Under the pieces are notes generated by a model. It made no database searches and was not told where the DNA came from. It worked only from the letters and a program-made list of their open reading frames with translations. Source: Ceraceosorus guamensis (Eukaryota > Basidiomycota > Exobasidiomycetes > Ceraceosorales > Ceraceosoraceae). Taken from it: DNA of 64,000 bases. Below, piece by piece: positions 35,975 to 48,818 of this stretch (position 1 is the first letter of the stretch; each line of letters starts with the position of its first letter). The position numbers and the translations under genes were made by a program. Location: assembly GCF_003144195.1 (NCBI RefSeq), contig NW_020290012.1:124001-188000 (forward strand). The letters run 5' to 3'.

Positions 35975-38682
35975 TCTGTCGCCAATGTTTTGGGGGAACG
36001 TGCAGCCCGGCTGAGACGGGAAGAGGGTGCGGATGTGCGAGGATCAATGTGAATCCAGATATAAGTGGACGTGCAAGGCTCAGAGCAGCTTCAAGGTATC
36101 GAAGGAGAAGGATGGTTCCCTAATGATGATAGACGCAATAAACGCTTACAGGGCGAGAGAGAGGATGGATGAGGATGAGGGGCACTTTGATTGATTGACC
36201 GGTAAATGTTTGGAGATCAAAAAGCGCTGCGCGCAGGGGAAGGTGAGCATCCGCCGGCTGTGCGCGAGCAACTTGCGAAGTCGTCTGCTTTGGTCCGTTC
36301 AGCACCTTCAGCGACTCACGACTTTAGCAGTCGTGACTCACGACTGAATTGACCAAAAGTTTCCGGCCAGTCAACTGACCAGTCCATCGACCTGAGCGCC
36401 GTCCTCGAACGGGTCCTGCAGCAACAGCAACGTCTGTGTGCTGCTGCACGATGTTCGTATGAATCTGTTTCATGCTCCAACAATTCTGTAGAACAGCAGC
36501 GTCGGGCGTCCGTGGCGGGCGGGGAGGCTAATTCTGCACACTCGTGACTGTGACTGTAGCTGTCAGCCCAGCACGTCGCACTTTCCCTCCGTCGTGAGTC
36601 CAGGTGCACCAAGTTCGAGACTGGGACGATGCCGCGGGTTGGCGCAAGATGAGGAGACCCATTGATGAGACTCTTGCGGTGCCAGCATTTGGGCAGCCAT
36701 GCATGATTCATGCGATCTGCAGCGTCACTGCGCGGACTGCATACGCACACGCGCAAGCTCTCGAGCTGAGGAGACACGGCCGGGCTCAGTCATACCGTGC
36801 GGACCGGCTCAGGCGATATGTATAGAAAGTCGACGGGTCAGCGCTCCGCCCACATTTGAAATGCTAGCGGGCCTTGCTCTTCTGCAGCGCTCGAGTCGAC
36901 TCTATATAGCTTCTCAAGACGCGCCGGTCGGACAGGTATACACTGCCAGAGAAACAGTCTTGGGTAATCGACGCACTGTACCTATACACCTGCATGGGCA
37001 ACGATTCACAACCGGTGACCGAAGTCACGCAGCTGGCTTGGGTCGGTGAGGAATATGGGGTAGGACACGTCGAAAAGAAACATTCTTCGACACCGCGCCA
37101 TGCCAGATTCACGTAAGCTCTGCGTCTCGCTCTGATGCTCACCAAGCCCCCCACAGATGGCCTACAAATTGGTACGTGGTGCCGGGATGGTGCTGATGAG
37201 GCGGGCACACAGAACGCAACGAGGTCTCTTGCAGCGGAGCGCGGACTTCCGTGGCTGATAGCGCGACGGGACACGAAGCAGCCCCCAGCTGATGCCGTTC
37301 CTGTGCTCTTTGCATACAGCTCGTGGTCAGGCCGGTCAGAGTAGAGTACATGCAAACGTGCAGTCGCAAGTAAAGTAAACGCGGAGGCCAAGTGCCGCAG
37401 CGAAAATAAGAAGGCTTGGCAGGGCGGCGGGGTTTCCGGCGGCTGAAACAGCGGAACGTGGGGCGCCATGGCATGGAGCAGCCAGCAGCTTGCTGCGTAG
37501 CTATCGACGCGAGCCGTCCAGAGACACGTGCGGCCGGGGCAGAATCAAGTGAATGAAATGGCGCTCCCAACATTTCTTCAGCATGGACTGAAGGAGGTGC
37601 AAAGAGCATGATCTTTGCGAACATACACGGGCACAGCGCATCGCCTGACCGAGAACACGATGAAAGACCCACGAAGGGCGCTTGAGCGGAGCGCGCTCAG
37701 TGCCCGATGATGCGTCTTAGCGATGCTTCTTGCGACCGCGCCCGCCTTCGCGCTAAACTCAATGAACTCCGACATTCAGCGGTATTTCTTGAGAGAATGT
37801 TTCGTGTGCTCATGATATGCGCATAGACTCATCGTCAGCGTTCTGCAAATATGTGAAGCAAACATCACTGGAACTCAAGACTGTGTGGATCTTGAATTGA
37901 GAGCCAGTCACAAGTCTGACACATCTCGATCATGTCGACTTGCTCAGACGAGCGCCAGGTTGCTCAAGAAGACGGAGGTCACGTGATTCAATTGTGACCG
38001 CTCCTGGCAAGCAAGCCAAGAGTCCCGGAAAGGTGGAAGTGGCCTAGAGCTCAAGTCGAGATAGTGCACACCATTCGTGAGTTTCAAAGCTGGCGTTCCG
38101 ACTTTATGTGCGCGCTGAGAGTCTCCCTATCCACAATTGCAGACGATGAATCGTGAATATGCCATCGCTAGAACGAAACAGCGAAGAACCTTGAATGCTG
38201 CTGCAATCGTCAATCAAGAATGCGCGCAACAGACCAAAGTTGATGCCACGTGGCACCTATCTAGACCTACAGCTAGTCGACTGACGCTCGACTCACATCC
38301 TTGCCTGCGACCGCGCCCTTCGCGTCGCGCTCCAGGTCATGCAGACGACGCGCGCGCCCGCGCGCGGGCGGGGGGCTTCGCGTCACGCCATCGTGACTTG
38401 TCGCACAATTATAAGCCTTCTGATGCGAGCATCTCAGCGAGCAAGGTCATCGATCATTCGTGACCACACGACTACTGGCACAAATCTCACGCCAACGCTC
38501 TCGGACGCGACCGCTTTTGCGCTTCTCAAATTGACAGGTCACGAATCTCGAGAGAACCATTGTACCAAACTCTCTCCAGTCTTCGAAGCACTGGCTGCCC
38601 AGCACGCTGAGCATCCCATCCAGCTGGGAGTGACCCAGTCTCGGGCGATTCATCTCTCCGACATCCTTGACAGCGCGTCAAG
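35975..38682. promoter_or_regulatory. divergent promoter region between GH5 glucanase and Swi3-like genes
   Basis: These 2.7 kb separate two start codons. About 340 bases upstream of the glucanase ATG lies a 19-base perfect palindrome (36328-36346) preceded by another GACTCACGACT copy (36313-36323). The GAATCGTGAATA motif occurs at 38148-38159. A 201-codon minus frame at 36864-37469 has no domain or composition that supports it. No gene is called. Confidence 0.5.
36313..36346. promoter_or_regulatory. palindromic GACTCACGACT element upstream of the glucanase gene
   Basis: The 19-base sequence CAGTCGTGACTCACGACTG is a perfect inverted repeat around a central C. A direct copy of its right arm, GACTCACGACT, stands just before it at 36313. 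This geometry would suit a dimeric DNA-binding protein, but no experiment or known site is available, so a regulatory role is inference. Confidence 0.4.
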
Positions 38683-41600
38683 ATGAGTTTGGGCGTCACA
38701 GGCGCTCCAGACGCGCTGTTGTGGAACGATGCATCCACGATCTCCAAGTTAGCGGCGCTGGTCGGTCCTGTCACATCAGCGCTGAGCGGATCCGGCTACC
38801 CTGCAAAGCTGCCCGGTTCCTCACAAGACCTCACAGCCAAGGATCTCGCACTTGTTGCCTTCGACTTGCAGTGCTTCCAACACAAAGTCTTGGGTCCAGA
38901 TGCACCTCGACCTACAGCATCCGACGAGAACGGCAATGCACTTCCGCACCCGCCTAAGATTCCAGCTACCTTGTTCCTACCTGCGGCTTCCCTCTCCTCG
39001 ATGTCCCTGCCACCTGCAGAAGACTCTCCACTCAGCTGCATTCTGCAAGCTGCACTCATCAGTGCAGCCTCGAAAGCGCTGGAGTCGTGGAATGTGGATG
39101 ATGCAGCAAATCAGGGGAAGTTGAGGCAGATCGTGGTGGAAGTGAGAGCTGCGCTTAGAGCCAAGGGACACTTGCCAAAGCACACAGTCTTTGGGGAGAC
39201 CGAAATATCCGAAGCCGAAATCGTAGCTTACCGAAAACTTGCTACACAATTAGACTGTGAGTACTGACCTCGAAGATTGGATGTGTAGTGTAGTACATGC
39301 TCAAGCTTGGCCTCTTTCGCCTCCGCTCTCTTGCGATTAGGTGAATGGACGAGCGATCGCTCAGCAGCCACGCATATCCTTTTCTCCTCGCCCGAAAGCA
39401 TCCCTTCCTCCCCCTCGGCTAGCGCTGCCGCGCCCTCCGAATACTTCCGCACCCTGGCTAGGACGACGCTTGCAAGTGGAAAGGCGGTAGCCTTGATTCA
39501 TGTGTGGTACAGGCCCGACTCATTCGACACCTGGCTCCCTGCAAAAGACTTTTCTTCCCCAGAACCAGAGCCAGCGCCAAAGAACCCCGAGCTTGCACGA
39601 ACGGTGGGCACCAAGTGGCTCGTGGAGAGTGCCAAGTACAACGAGCTCATGAACGAAGAGGACTATGAGAAGGACGATGCAGAGGAAGCCAAGGCACGCG
39701 CTGAAGAGGTCGGCTTAGGCGACGCAGAGGCGGGCATCTCGGACGCCAAGAGCGAGAAGCCGCGCAAGCGAAGTCTGCCAGATGAGGTCACTGAGGAAGG
39801 TGAGGGAGAAGGCTCTGGAGCGCCAGGCAGCAAGCGCATCAGGCTCTTCGTCGCTTCTCGTCCGTCTGGCGCCATTGCGGTTGACGTTTCTGGAGCGAGC
39901 GGTCCCGCGCCTGGCAAAAATTATGAATCCAACCCTGTTCCTGGAGGTGCGATTGGCAACCTGCCGCCTGAGGCTGCACCTGGCCGGTCTCAAGGCGCAT
40001 CGCCCGCGGTGCAAGTAGCTGGAGATACAAGCATTGCTGACGGCGATGTCACAATGGGCGAAGCTTCCCTACCATTAATTGAGGTTGAGGAGGTTCCCTC
40101 GGCGGCTGATGCAGCAGCTGCTGCGAGCGCCGATGCAGCCGATCGTCAAGCACAACAAGCAGAAGCAGACAATCTGGCTCGGATGTACCTGGCAGAGCAG
40201 ACGCAAGAAGTGATCATTCCATCCTACTCGACCTGGTTCAGCTTTGGGTCGATTCACTCCATAGAGAAGCGCAGCTTGCCAGAATTCTTCAATGGCAGGA
40301 ACCGAAGCAAGACGCCAAGTATCTACAAGGACTACCGTGACTTTATGGTCAACACGTACAGGCTCAATCCCAGCGAGTATCTGACCTTTACAGCTTGCAG
40401 ACGCAATTTGGCAGGCGACGTGTGCGCCATCATGCGGGTACACGCTCTACTCGAGCAGTGGGGCCTCATCAACTATCAAGTGGATCCGGACACGAGGCCT
40501 GCCACTCTAGGCCCTCCCTTCACGGGCCACTTCCGTATTACGGTGGATACTCCACGAGGCCTTCAGCACGCTCACCCCGGCACCAAGCCGCGTCCTGCAC
40601 GCACACTGCTAGCCGATGGCGAGAGCGGCGCACAACAACCTCAGGCATCCAGTTCGGCTCAGCCTAGCGCACCCGACCTCACCCTCGAGCTAAGACGGAA
40701 TGTCTATCAGACGACCATGAAGGCAGCTGTGCCTGTGGACGGACAGACAGCTTCATCGCTGGCAGCTGCAGCCGACGCTGCTCTCAAAGCTGGTGCAGGC
40801 GCAGCGAGCTCGTACTCCTGCGACACGTGTGGCACCGAGTGTACGAGGTCCCGTTATCACAGTGTGCATGCTCCTTCTCGTGGGCCAGGCGCAGGCGGAT
40901 ACGTGCTCTGCCCAAACTGTTATCTCGAAGGTCGCTTCCCGTCTTCGATGTACAGCGGCGACTTCGTTCGCATCGACGACTCACCATTCAAGCAAGGTGG
41001 AGCACCGAGTCAAGACGACTGGAGCGATGCAGAGGTGCTGCGACTACTGGAGGGTCTCGAAATGTATGATGACGATTGGGCACAGGTGGCGAGTCACGTC
41101 GGTACGCGTAGTAGAGAACAGTGCATCACGCGCTTCTTGCAAATGCCAATCGAGGATCCCTACCTCGACGGAGGAGCGCCTCGTAAGCCTACAAGTGGCA
41201 TTGACGCCACCCAAAAGGCTTCGCGCGAGACCACACAATCAGACCTAGGTGCTCTGCAGTACGTGCGCGATCTCAAGAACGCAGCGATTCCTTTCGCTCA
41301 GACTGACAACCCCGTCATGAGCGTGGTTGCTTTCTTGGCCAGCGCTGTGAGCCCTGCTGTTGCTGCAGCCGCTGCCCAAAGCGCTCTAGGCGAGCTGACG
41401 GATGGCATGCGGAAGCGCATCGCATCAAAGGATGGGTCGCAGAATTCGCAAGCCGCTGACGGTGCCAGGGGCGCAGACGGCGCCTCTAAAACGCAGAACG
41501 AGCGCAGTAAAGAAGACTCAGGAGCCCCAGCTGCTGCAGGCGCGAGTGCCGACAATGCCATGGACGTGGACTCGTCCGACAAGACAGCAGACGTATCCAT

Positions 41601-42178
41601 CAAGATTACAGATGCTGCCAAGTCAGCTGTAGCTCAAGCTCGGGAAGATAGGGAAGATTTGGCCAAAGATTCGCAAGCTATCCCGCGCAACGCCGTCGAG
41701 AAAGCGGCTGCTATAGCTCTTGGCGCTGCGGCTGCTAAAGCTTCCATTTTGGCCAGCCACGAGGAAAGAGAGTGCCAACGCCTAGTGGGACAGATCATCG
41801 AGGCCCAGATGAGAAAGATGGAGGTGAGTTGCACAACGCCCGGTCGGTCTGACGTGCATCAAGTGCTGACCTAGACTCTCCTCATCCTTGCAGATTAAAA
41901 TGTCGCACTTTGAAGAGCTCGAAGGCTTGTTGGAACAGGAGAGGCGATCTGTCGAGGCTGGCCGCAAGCAGCTGTACGCGGATCGTCTGGCGCTTAGCAA
42001 GCAGGTAGCTGCCGTCAACGATCTGCTCAAGCGCGCTCGCGAAGCGCCTGCCAATGTCACACCGGCTGACGTGGCCGCGGCGTCGTCAGTGGCGCATGGG
42101 TTGCCACAGCAAGGTCCCTCTGTTCAGGTCAGCGAAGTTCCTGCTCACCCTTCCTCTGGCAATTACGCTCAGCTGTGA
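38683..42178 (+). CDS. Swi3/Rsc8/SMARCC subunit of SWI/SNF-type remodeller
   Basis: A scaffold subunit of a SWI/SNF- or RSC-type chromatin remodeller. From MSLGVTGAPDALLW the first 190 residues correspond to the SMARCC N-terminal region. An intron near 39257-39300 leads to the BRCT-like part (TSDRSAATHILF). The SWIRM domain lies at about 40205-40500, with IIPSYSTWFSFGSIHSIEKR, LPEFFNGRNRSKTPSIY and FTACRRNLAGDVCAIMRVH. A ZZ-type zinc finger follows (YSCDTCGTEC, then YVLCPNCYLEGRFP). Next is a SANT/Myb domain (DDWSDAEVLRLLEGLEMYDD...QVASHVGTRSREQC...FLQMPIEDPYL). The C-terminal Ala-rich region and an exon after the intron at about 41824-41893 hold a coiled coil (FEELEGLLEQERRSVEAGRK) ending at 42176-42178. 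Both SWIRM and SANT are complete. Whether it belongs to SWI/SNF or RSC cannot be told from the sequence. Its stop is only 116 bases from that of the convergent Get3 gene. Confidence 0.92.
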
Positions 42179-42294
42179 GATCCCTGTACAACTCGAGAAA
42201 TGCTTACGATGACCGTGTCTAAGCTGGTGACAGAATGCATTGAAAGCTTAACTGTGCGAAACAAGCGGGGCCGCTGCAGGGCAGTGTTCACTGC

Positions 42295-43785
42295 TTATTC
42301 TTGAGGGGGCTGGTATGGCTCCACCAAAAATTTGCTAAAGCTTTTGATCTTGTCCACACCTCTGACCTCTTCTGTCAAGAGTGGACACCGGACAATGTGG
42401 AACTGCAGAGGTGGAATGAGATGTTGAAGGCTATCAGTCGCAAGACGTCCAAGAGCTGGTCGTTGGCTCGTCAAAGCATCGGTGATACTCACATCTTCTG
42501 CGTACAAGTCCATCATCTCTGCAATGTACTTTTCTTGCATGGCCTTTCTCACGCGACAGTGATCGCAATTAGAGTCTTTGGAGAAGCAAGACAAGGGCAG
42601 GGCGTAAGGATTGCCGCTTCGCTGGGGTGCAAGCTCCGCTTGCTGCCATTCTCACCTTTCTTTGGAAAGAGCAGCTGATTGCAGACGATGGTGTGCGTGT
42701 CGATCTCGTACTGCGTCAATTCCTGAACCAATCTTTCCGTCTCGTACAGACTCAAGAACTCCGCAATGCAAACGCAGACGAAGGTTGTTTTTTCCTGCGC
42801 CAGAGTCATACCGACAAGAATCAACTTGCGTGCATTGAAAGACCTGTGGGTGTGTCACACTTACGGGATCTTTGAACTGCGTATTGACCTCGTTGATGAC
42901 TGCGCGCATAGATTCGAGCTTGGCGAACATGTCCTGCTGATCCGCACCACCACCGCCCATCATGCTGGTCATCTGGAGAAACGATGAAAGTCTCGCAACA
43001 TGAGCATCATTTCAAGTATCATCCAGCACCTTGCGGCTCTAGTGCATGGACGCACCTGGTTGAACATTGGGCCGAGACTTCTTCCCAAGGTAGAGAACTT
43101 CGCTAGAGCCTTTTCCAGAACGGTAGGGAAGCTAAGAAATCGCAAAGTGTGACCTGTGGGCGCGGTGTCGAAGACGATGACGCTGTACTCCATGCCCTTC
43201 ACGTGCTTCATGATTTCGGCGAAGCCCATTGCTTCATCGACACCTGGGATGGCAAATGCCAGATCCTGCATCATCGATCCCATCGCGCCTCCTTGCGAAT
43301 CGGCTGTTTGAGAAAAGTGAGGCAGCAGAGCAGAGTGAGCACTAGCATAAGCATGAGCGGATCACCGGAGGCTCTGCTCGAGCTCGTCCGAGGCGCAGGA
43401 GTGAACCGCTTGCCAAGGCTGAGAGCGCAGCTCCATCTGGACTGTCCGGCACGTCCCACTCACACTGCTCGATCATCTCCTGGATGCTGCTAGCAGGGTC
43501 GATTTCCATGGCGCTCAAATTCTCAAAACCCTTGACCTTGGTAGCTTCTTTGCCAAACTTTTGACCAAAAGCATCGGACAAGTTGTGTGCGGGATCGGTA
43601 GAGATGAGCAGCACGCTCTCTCTGACTTTGGCCAGCTGCACAGCGAGACTGCAAGATGTCGTCGTCTTGCCCACTCCGCCTTTTCCACCGCAAAAGATCC
43701 ACTTGAGCGTCTTTTGATCCAGAATATTTTGAAGCGTTGGCGCGAGGGCATCCTCGCCCACCACAATGCTCTGTGCTCCGCTCAT
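42295..43785 (-). CDS. GET3: Get3/ASNA1 tail-anchored protein targeting ATPase
   Basis: Get3 is the cytosolic homodimeric ATPase that delivers tail-anchored membrane proteins to the Get1/Get2 receptor at the ER. The start at 43785 gives [20 protein letters not shown]. The deviant P-loop is [13 protein letters not shown], then the A/switch region [19 protein letters not shown] and AMEIDP. Later exons give [20 protein letters not shown] (substrate-groove helix), [19 protein letters not shown] (switch II) and [20 protein letters not shown]. They also give [31 protein letters not shown] and the zinc-binding CxxC in [17 protein letters not shown]. Near the end stands [14 protein letters not shown], and the stop is at 42295-42297. 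Every functional motif of the family is intact. Several short introns interrupt the gene. Confidence 0.95.
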
Positions 43786-44638
43786 CGTGAATCAAAAGCG
43801 ACTGCAAATGAGCAAAGCTTGAAGGAGGAGAAGTTATAGAGACTGGGCTACCGGGTAGGAGCTTGCTGGTAGCAGCAACGTGGGGTAAGGTCGAGGCTTG
43901 CAGAGGATTGCGCACTTGATGCTCGCTCTTGGATAGGCAAGCCAAGTCTTGTCGAAGTCAGATCGAGCTCAGAATCCTATTAGCTTTGATGAATGAAGAT
44001 GATGGAGGGCGAGGTGGTCAGTCTCAATGAATTCTGGAAGCGTCCAGGTGAACGTGGAAGCTTGTGATGTGAGCTGCCTATGGAGAGTTGCATGCATGTT
44101 GCGGTGGTGAGTGGACAGCTGCAGTACGGTACACTCACACTCGTGACTACTCAGGACTCTGCTCTGGTAGTCTGCCCGCAGCTTCCTCCATGCAGCCCGC
44201 GGCTGAGCACGGACGCACGCATGCTGGAAAGCGCCTGCACTTGGCATGGCGGCACGTGAATTCACGATTGGCGTCTGCCGCTGTATGGTACACGGTGGGT
44301 GTCGCGTGCCGTCGCTCACGGTGACGGCCGCGCTGTAGCCCTCTCTCTTCACAGTCATCCTCGTCGCCGAGGACAAATTTTTTCAGGGATGCGCTATCAA
44401 GTCATGTAAGTACATTGGATCGGTACAAGAGCGTGTCAACAAAGACGAACGGTCTGGAAGCTCTCTTGAGCGGGTCAGAATTTGAGCACTTGGGCGTTGT
44501 AAGACCAGCCAGGCTTTTCAAATGAGAAGGCGTGAAAGCCGGATGTGTTTCGATCAAGCCTACGATAAAAGAGGCGTATTTGAAGCAGGGAGCAGATTGA
44601 CGCATCCATTTTGCGCCCTTCGCGCGGCCCCGATCGTC
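43786..44638. other. intergenic region upstream of GET3
   Basis: This spacer runs between the GET3 start and the stop of the HMG-box gene and should hold the GET3 promoter. It contains CGTGAATTCACG at 44255-44266, a 12-base perfect palindrome and a variant of the window-wide motif. No gene is called. Confidence 0.5.
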
Positions 44639-46704
44639 TCAAATCGGCGCAAAAGCGCTCTGAGCAAGCGGCGAATCCTCCCCACGCATGTCGCTCACCG
44701 CGTCGCCGTTCTCTGGAGTGGTAGACAAGTCGGGCATCCAGGCTAAGAAGGGATCAATCTCCTCGCCAGCTCCACAGCCTTCTTGGAGATCTCTCTGCGA
44801 GAAGCGCATCCTCGCACCGAGGGCAAAGTCGTTGTGTGGAGTGAAAAAGTCTTCATCATGGCGAGGATGTCCGAACAGCTCAAAGTCCTCTGCTCTTTGA
44901 TCCTCAAAGGTGGGCGGGTACCAATCGTCGACGATGATGTTGGTCGAGGGGATGAGGTCCTCCGATCCAACAATGGGGATCGAAGGAAGGTACGAGCTTG
45001 CCGCTGACATCTCCATCGGGGAACCGTGTTCTTTGGCTGCGCTGACCTGCTCCGAAAATTCTTGGCGATGACGTTGGTAACGATCGATCAAGCGTTGCAG
45101 AGGTGGTGCGCCATCGTCCGTGGTATGCGGCAGTTGGGACTGCATAGACATATCTGCAGCGTGCATGTGCTCAAGGGGCGACGTCCCATCGTTCGGTCTC
45201 TTCTTCTTTATGAGTGGTCGCTTTTTCTGCTCAAGTGGCTGCGACTGGAGGCACAAGACAGTCTACTCGTCAGAAATACTTCGGCGACAAAGACACCTGC
45301 TTGGTACTCACAGGAACGAGGTCGATACAAGGTTCTGGAGGCTCATCCGCAAACATGTACTCGAACGCCATGCAGCTGGGCTCAGACGATGCTCGGCGAA
45401 TGTTTCGCGTTGGATAAGCCATAATGGACGTATCGCCAGGAGAAGCGGAACCACTGGTCCCGTCGTTGGCCCATGGGATCTGGCCCCAACAAGGATTGCT
45501 GGCTGGAAGCTGGCTGCCACGCATCGTCGTCTGGCTTGTTGACAGGTCAGACGGTGACCAACTCGAACGATTGACAAAGACGCCAGCCGCACTTAAGCTA
45601 GATAGCCTTCGCGCATCCGCAATCGCTACCTCGTCATTTCGAGGCGTTTCGAGAGCATTGGAGCGAACTCGTAGCTCGAGGTCTTGCGAACAGACTAGGC
45701 CAGTGGGAGCAGGCCTTCCGGAAGGGCGACCTTTGATCTTGATGCGTTTGCCAGCAAGCTGAGCGGACGGATTGGATCTGACCGCTCTCTTCAAGACAGT
45801 CGGAGTCTTGCTCGCTTTCGAGCCTTTCCCGCGCTTGGCCAATGGAAGGTTCTTGGGCGCCGTATCGCCCATCAGGATTTCTTCGGAGTCGTGCTGGTCA
45901 GACTGCTTGTCGCGCTCGTCGTCCGCAAATTTGGCCGAGTCGGCTGTGGCGTTGCTGGGACGCTTCCTCATAGGGCGCAGCGCATCAAGCATTCCGGCGC
46001 TCTTCAATATGCTCTCGCGTTCTTTGTACAGAGACTTCTGCGCCCGGGCTTGGTCCGCATAGGCATTGCGGGTGTCCTGATCGAGCAACTCTTTGAAGAC
46101 GCGACTCTGCAAGGTCAACGTGTGACTGTGCTCGAAGCCCGCTTCACCTGCCATCGCTAGTCTCTGGTTCCGAGTAGTATCCCTGAGCCACATGCGAAAG
46201 GCGTTCAACGGCTTCTTAAGAATGCCATCGTCGGTAAAGGCATCTGCAGGAATGCCCGAGGCTTCCAGAGGAGCTTCCGCCTTCCCCATAGCTGGTAACG
46301 CCTGATCGCCTTCTTTGGCTTCTTTCAAGTCGTCCAAGGAAGCAAAGGGGTGGTTTGCCAAGTCTTGCTCGACCATATCATCTGCAGAGTCACTGTGCAA
46401 TGCGATCAAGCCACGTAAGAGCTGTTGGAACCTGCTTGTCAGCCGAATCCTGTGCCACCGCTTAGCGCGCGATGAAGATTGGACTCACGTCATCTTGCCC
46501 GCTTGTCGGTAGGTTCGAGAAGTTGCGGAATGCTTGTCTTGGTCTTCGATGAACTTAGCGTGATTGCGTCGACTTGTCGAGATGATATCAGCGTTGGCAA
46601 TGATGCTTGATGCTTGAGGGTTGATGGAGATCGAGCCAGAACATCCGACTGGCGGGTGTCAGTCTTCAAGGTGGTCTCTTGTACGTACGCACGTCGACGG
46701 CCAT
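44639..46704 (-). CDS. HMG-box DNA-binding protein (putative transcription factor)
   Basis: A putative DNA-binding regulator with one HMG box. I place the start at 46704 (MAVDV, donor gtacgt). The next exon joins in phase and reads ISTSRRNHAKFIEDQDKHS and YRQAGKMT. After a second intron comes FQQLLRGLIALHSDSADDM. The HMG box at about residues 125-200 reads ILKKPLNAFRMWLRDTTRNQ, then LQSRVFKELLDQDTRNAYAD and QARAQKSLYKERESIL. This fits the MAT/Ste11-like HMG pattern (PLNAF-x-x-x-RRD, K-x-L-x-x-x-W, PY-x-x-A). The sites after it are basic and disordered. The last exon follows an intron at about 45247-45311 and is Pro/Asp-rich, ending SAFAPI. In smuts such proteins include the pheromone response factor Prf1, but nothing here proves that identity. 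The 3.2 kb of gene-free DNA upstream suits a heavily regulated gene. Confidence 0.72.
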
Positions 46705-48752
46705 ACAAGCGCTCGTCCTGGCTGCTTTGACGGCCGCCACTCACCTGCTTCAGCAGACGTCTTCTGGAGTCGAGTCGAAGTGCGGGTATAGAGCCACACC
46801 CTTGATTCGCTCGCCGCACATTCAAATTGTAATTGCAGCCGCGTGCGACCGTCAGATCATCTCGCTCAATCAAAGTCACGCGCATCAAAACTTGAATCAA
46901 GACCTTGTTCAAATTGCAACCGTTGATGCTAGACAGATGCGTCGCAAACAACATCTTGAATCATAGCATCAGATGGGAGACTCACACGCGTGACTGCTCC
47001 GCCGCTCTGCTTCCGCGATCGCTCCGCCTGCATCAAAAGGGGGGCAGTCGCTCCATTCGATTCACCAGCAGCACATGCTTCATTCGTGATTCTTCGTCCT
47101 GCAAAAAGGGCTCCTTCTTCGTCCCTCCGCGGAGACGCCAGCTCCGTTCAAATCGTTGCGCGCATGCATGGACTGCTCTCCTCCTCTTGCGACACAAATG
47201 TCCTCACGATCGTGCACATCCATCTATTCTTGGTCATCACAATCAAGTCATTGTATCGTCATCGACGCGTGCGAAAGTGCCTGACCTATGGACGAGAGAA
47301 ATGCGAATGGCGGCACGAATTGGGGGTCGTTGCAGCACTGTCAGACTATCAGCACCAGCACCAGCCGCACCGTACCGTACCACAACGCACCCATCACAGC
47401 ACTTACGTCCACGCAACATCCCTTTGATATCTTGAATGTAAATTACGATCGCGATGAGCAATAAAGCATGATTAACCAAATCAGCCGATCTGTGCATGCA
47501 CGACCGCTTCCAACTGAGACCAGAACACCCGAACCGTGAAATCCCGAATGAATCGACAAGTCGTGCGCAACATCGGCCAGGGATGTATCGATTTTCGCCA
47601 TGATCTACACACATGTACATACATACATGACAATCACAATATAAAATCTGAATGTGGATCACGAGTTAGAGTGCGTTCAAATTGAAGTGGTGTCGGTGGT
47701 GAGTGAGCCCAGTGCATCCAGCGCATGCGTTGAGGTTGCGTCCTGGACTCGATCGTCTTGATCAAGCAGCTCCAATCGTGAATGATCGGCTTTGTGCCTG
47801 CATGTGGGCAAATTGATCTCGTGAGTCGCAGCTCGATGCTGACTCGCGTGACTTGCCTCTCGTCTACAAGATCTGCCGAGACACAACACTCAAGACTCAA
47901 GACTCAGTGACTGCGACTTATATCTACACTCTAAGGCACTCAAGTCTGCGCAAGGATCGCGAGTTGTGGCGCGAACTGACCAAGGTTATTTTGAGTTGCA
48001 TTCACATTTCATCTCACACGTGATCGATCACATTGTACCTGAAGTACTTCATTGGACAATCACCAATCGTGAATGAATCAAGAATATAGTTGCTGTCGAA
48101 GCCAGTCGGCTAATCGTGATGGTCGTGAGACTGATCAGACTGTCGACCGATCGAGTAAGCCAGGCGTCGATGCCGTCCTTCGTTTACACCTGCATGCAGA
48201 CCCGCGCCAATGAGTCGCAATTAAGCAAATGCGCGCCTTGTCTGCAGTTCCGGATGGTCGTGAGTCATATATATAGGTCCAAAAGTGATCGAGGAGCACG
48301 TATGTCTGCAAGTCAAGAGGCAGGACAGATGGCGATGAGACATCCGTGGTACTCGATCATTATTGCCGCTGTGCATATGCTCCTTTATGGTGCTTCTCTT
48401 CAGAATGTCTTGAGACAGGTCGGCATCTTGGCAAGACATATCGATGGGTCGGGATAGGATAATGTATTCGTGCGCGGTGATTCTTGGATGATTCGCATTT
48501 GTGCTTCTCGTCAGCCCCGAAGCGGGCTATATGGCGTCGATGATCGATATATAGACATATAAGTATCAATTAATGCATGTGTGGCGGCTGAATTTAGACG
48601 TACGTTGGAACTGGACCGTGGCCTCGCGGCATGCACCGCGTAAATTGGCGCGTCCTGACAGAGTTCCCCGATGACCGTGTGCCCGCATTTAGAGCAAGCC
48701 TTACCTAGCACGACCTCTGAGGCTTGATTGGAGGAAAGTAGGTGGCAGGGAC

Positions 48753-48818
<66 letters not shown>

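Noticed and set aside
36864-37469. 201-codon minus-strand frame between the GH5 and Swi3-like genes
   Set aside because: Composition is Ser/Arg/Pro-rich like random GC-rich DNA, with no recognisable motif and competing frames of similar length on the plus strand.
47419-47427. TCCCTTTGA, one mismatch from the complement of the smut pheromone response element ACAAAGGGA
   Set aside because: With one mismatch allowed, about one such match is expected by chance in a 3-kb region, so it does not support a Prf1 identity.
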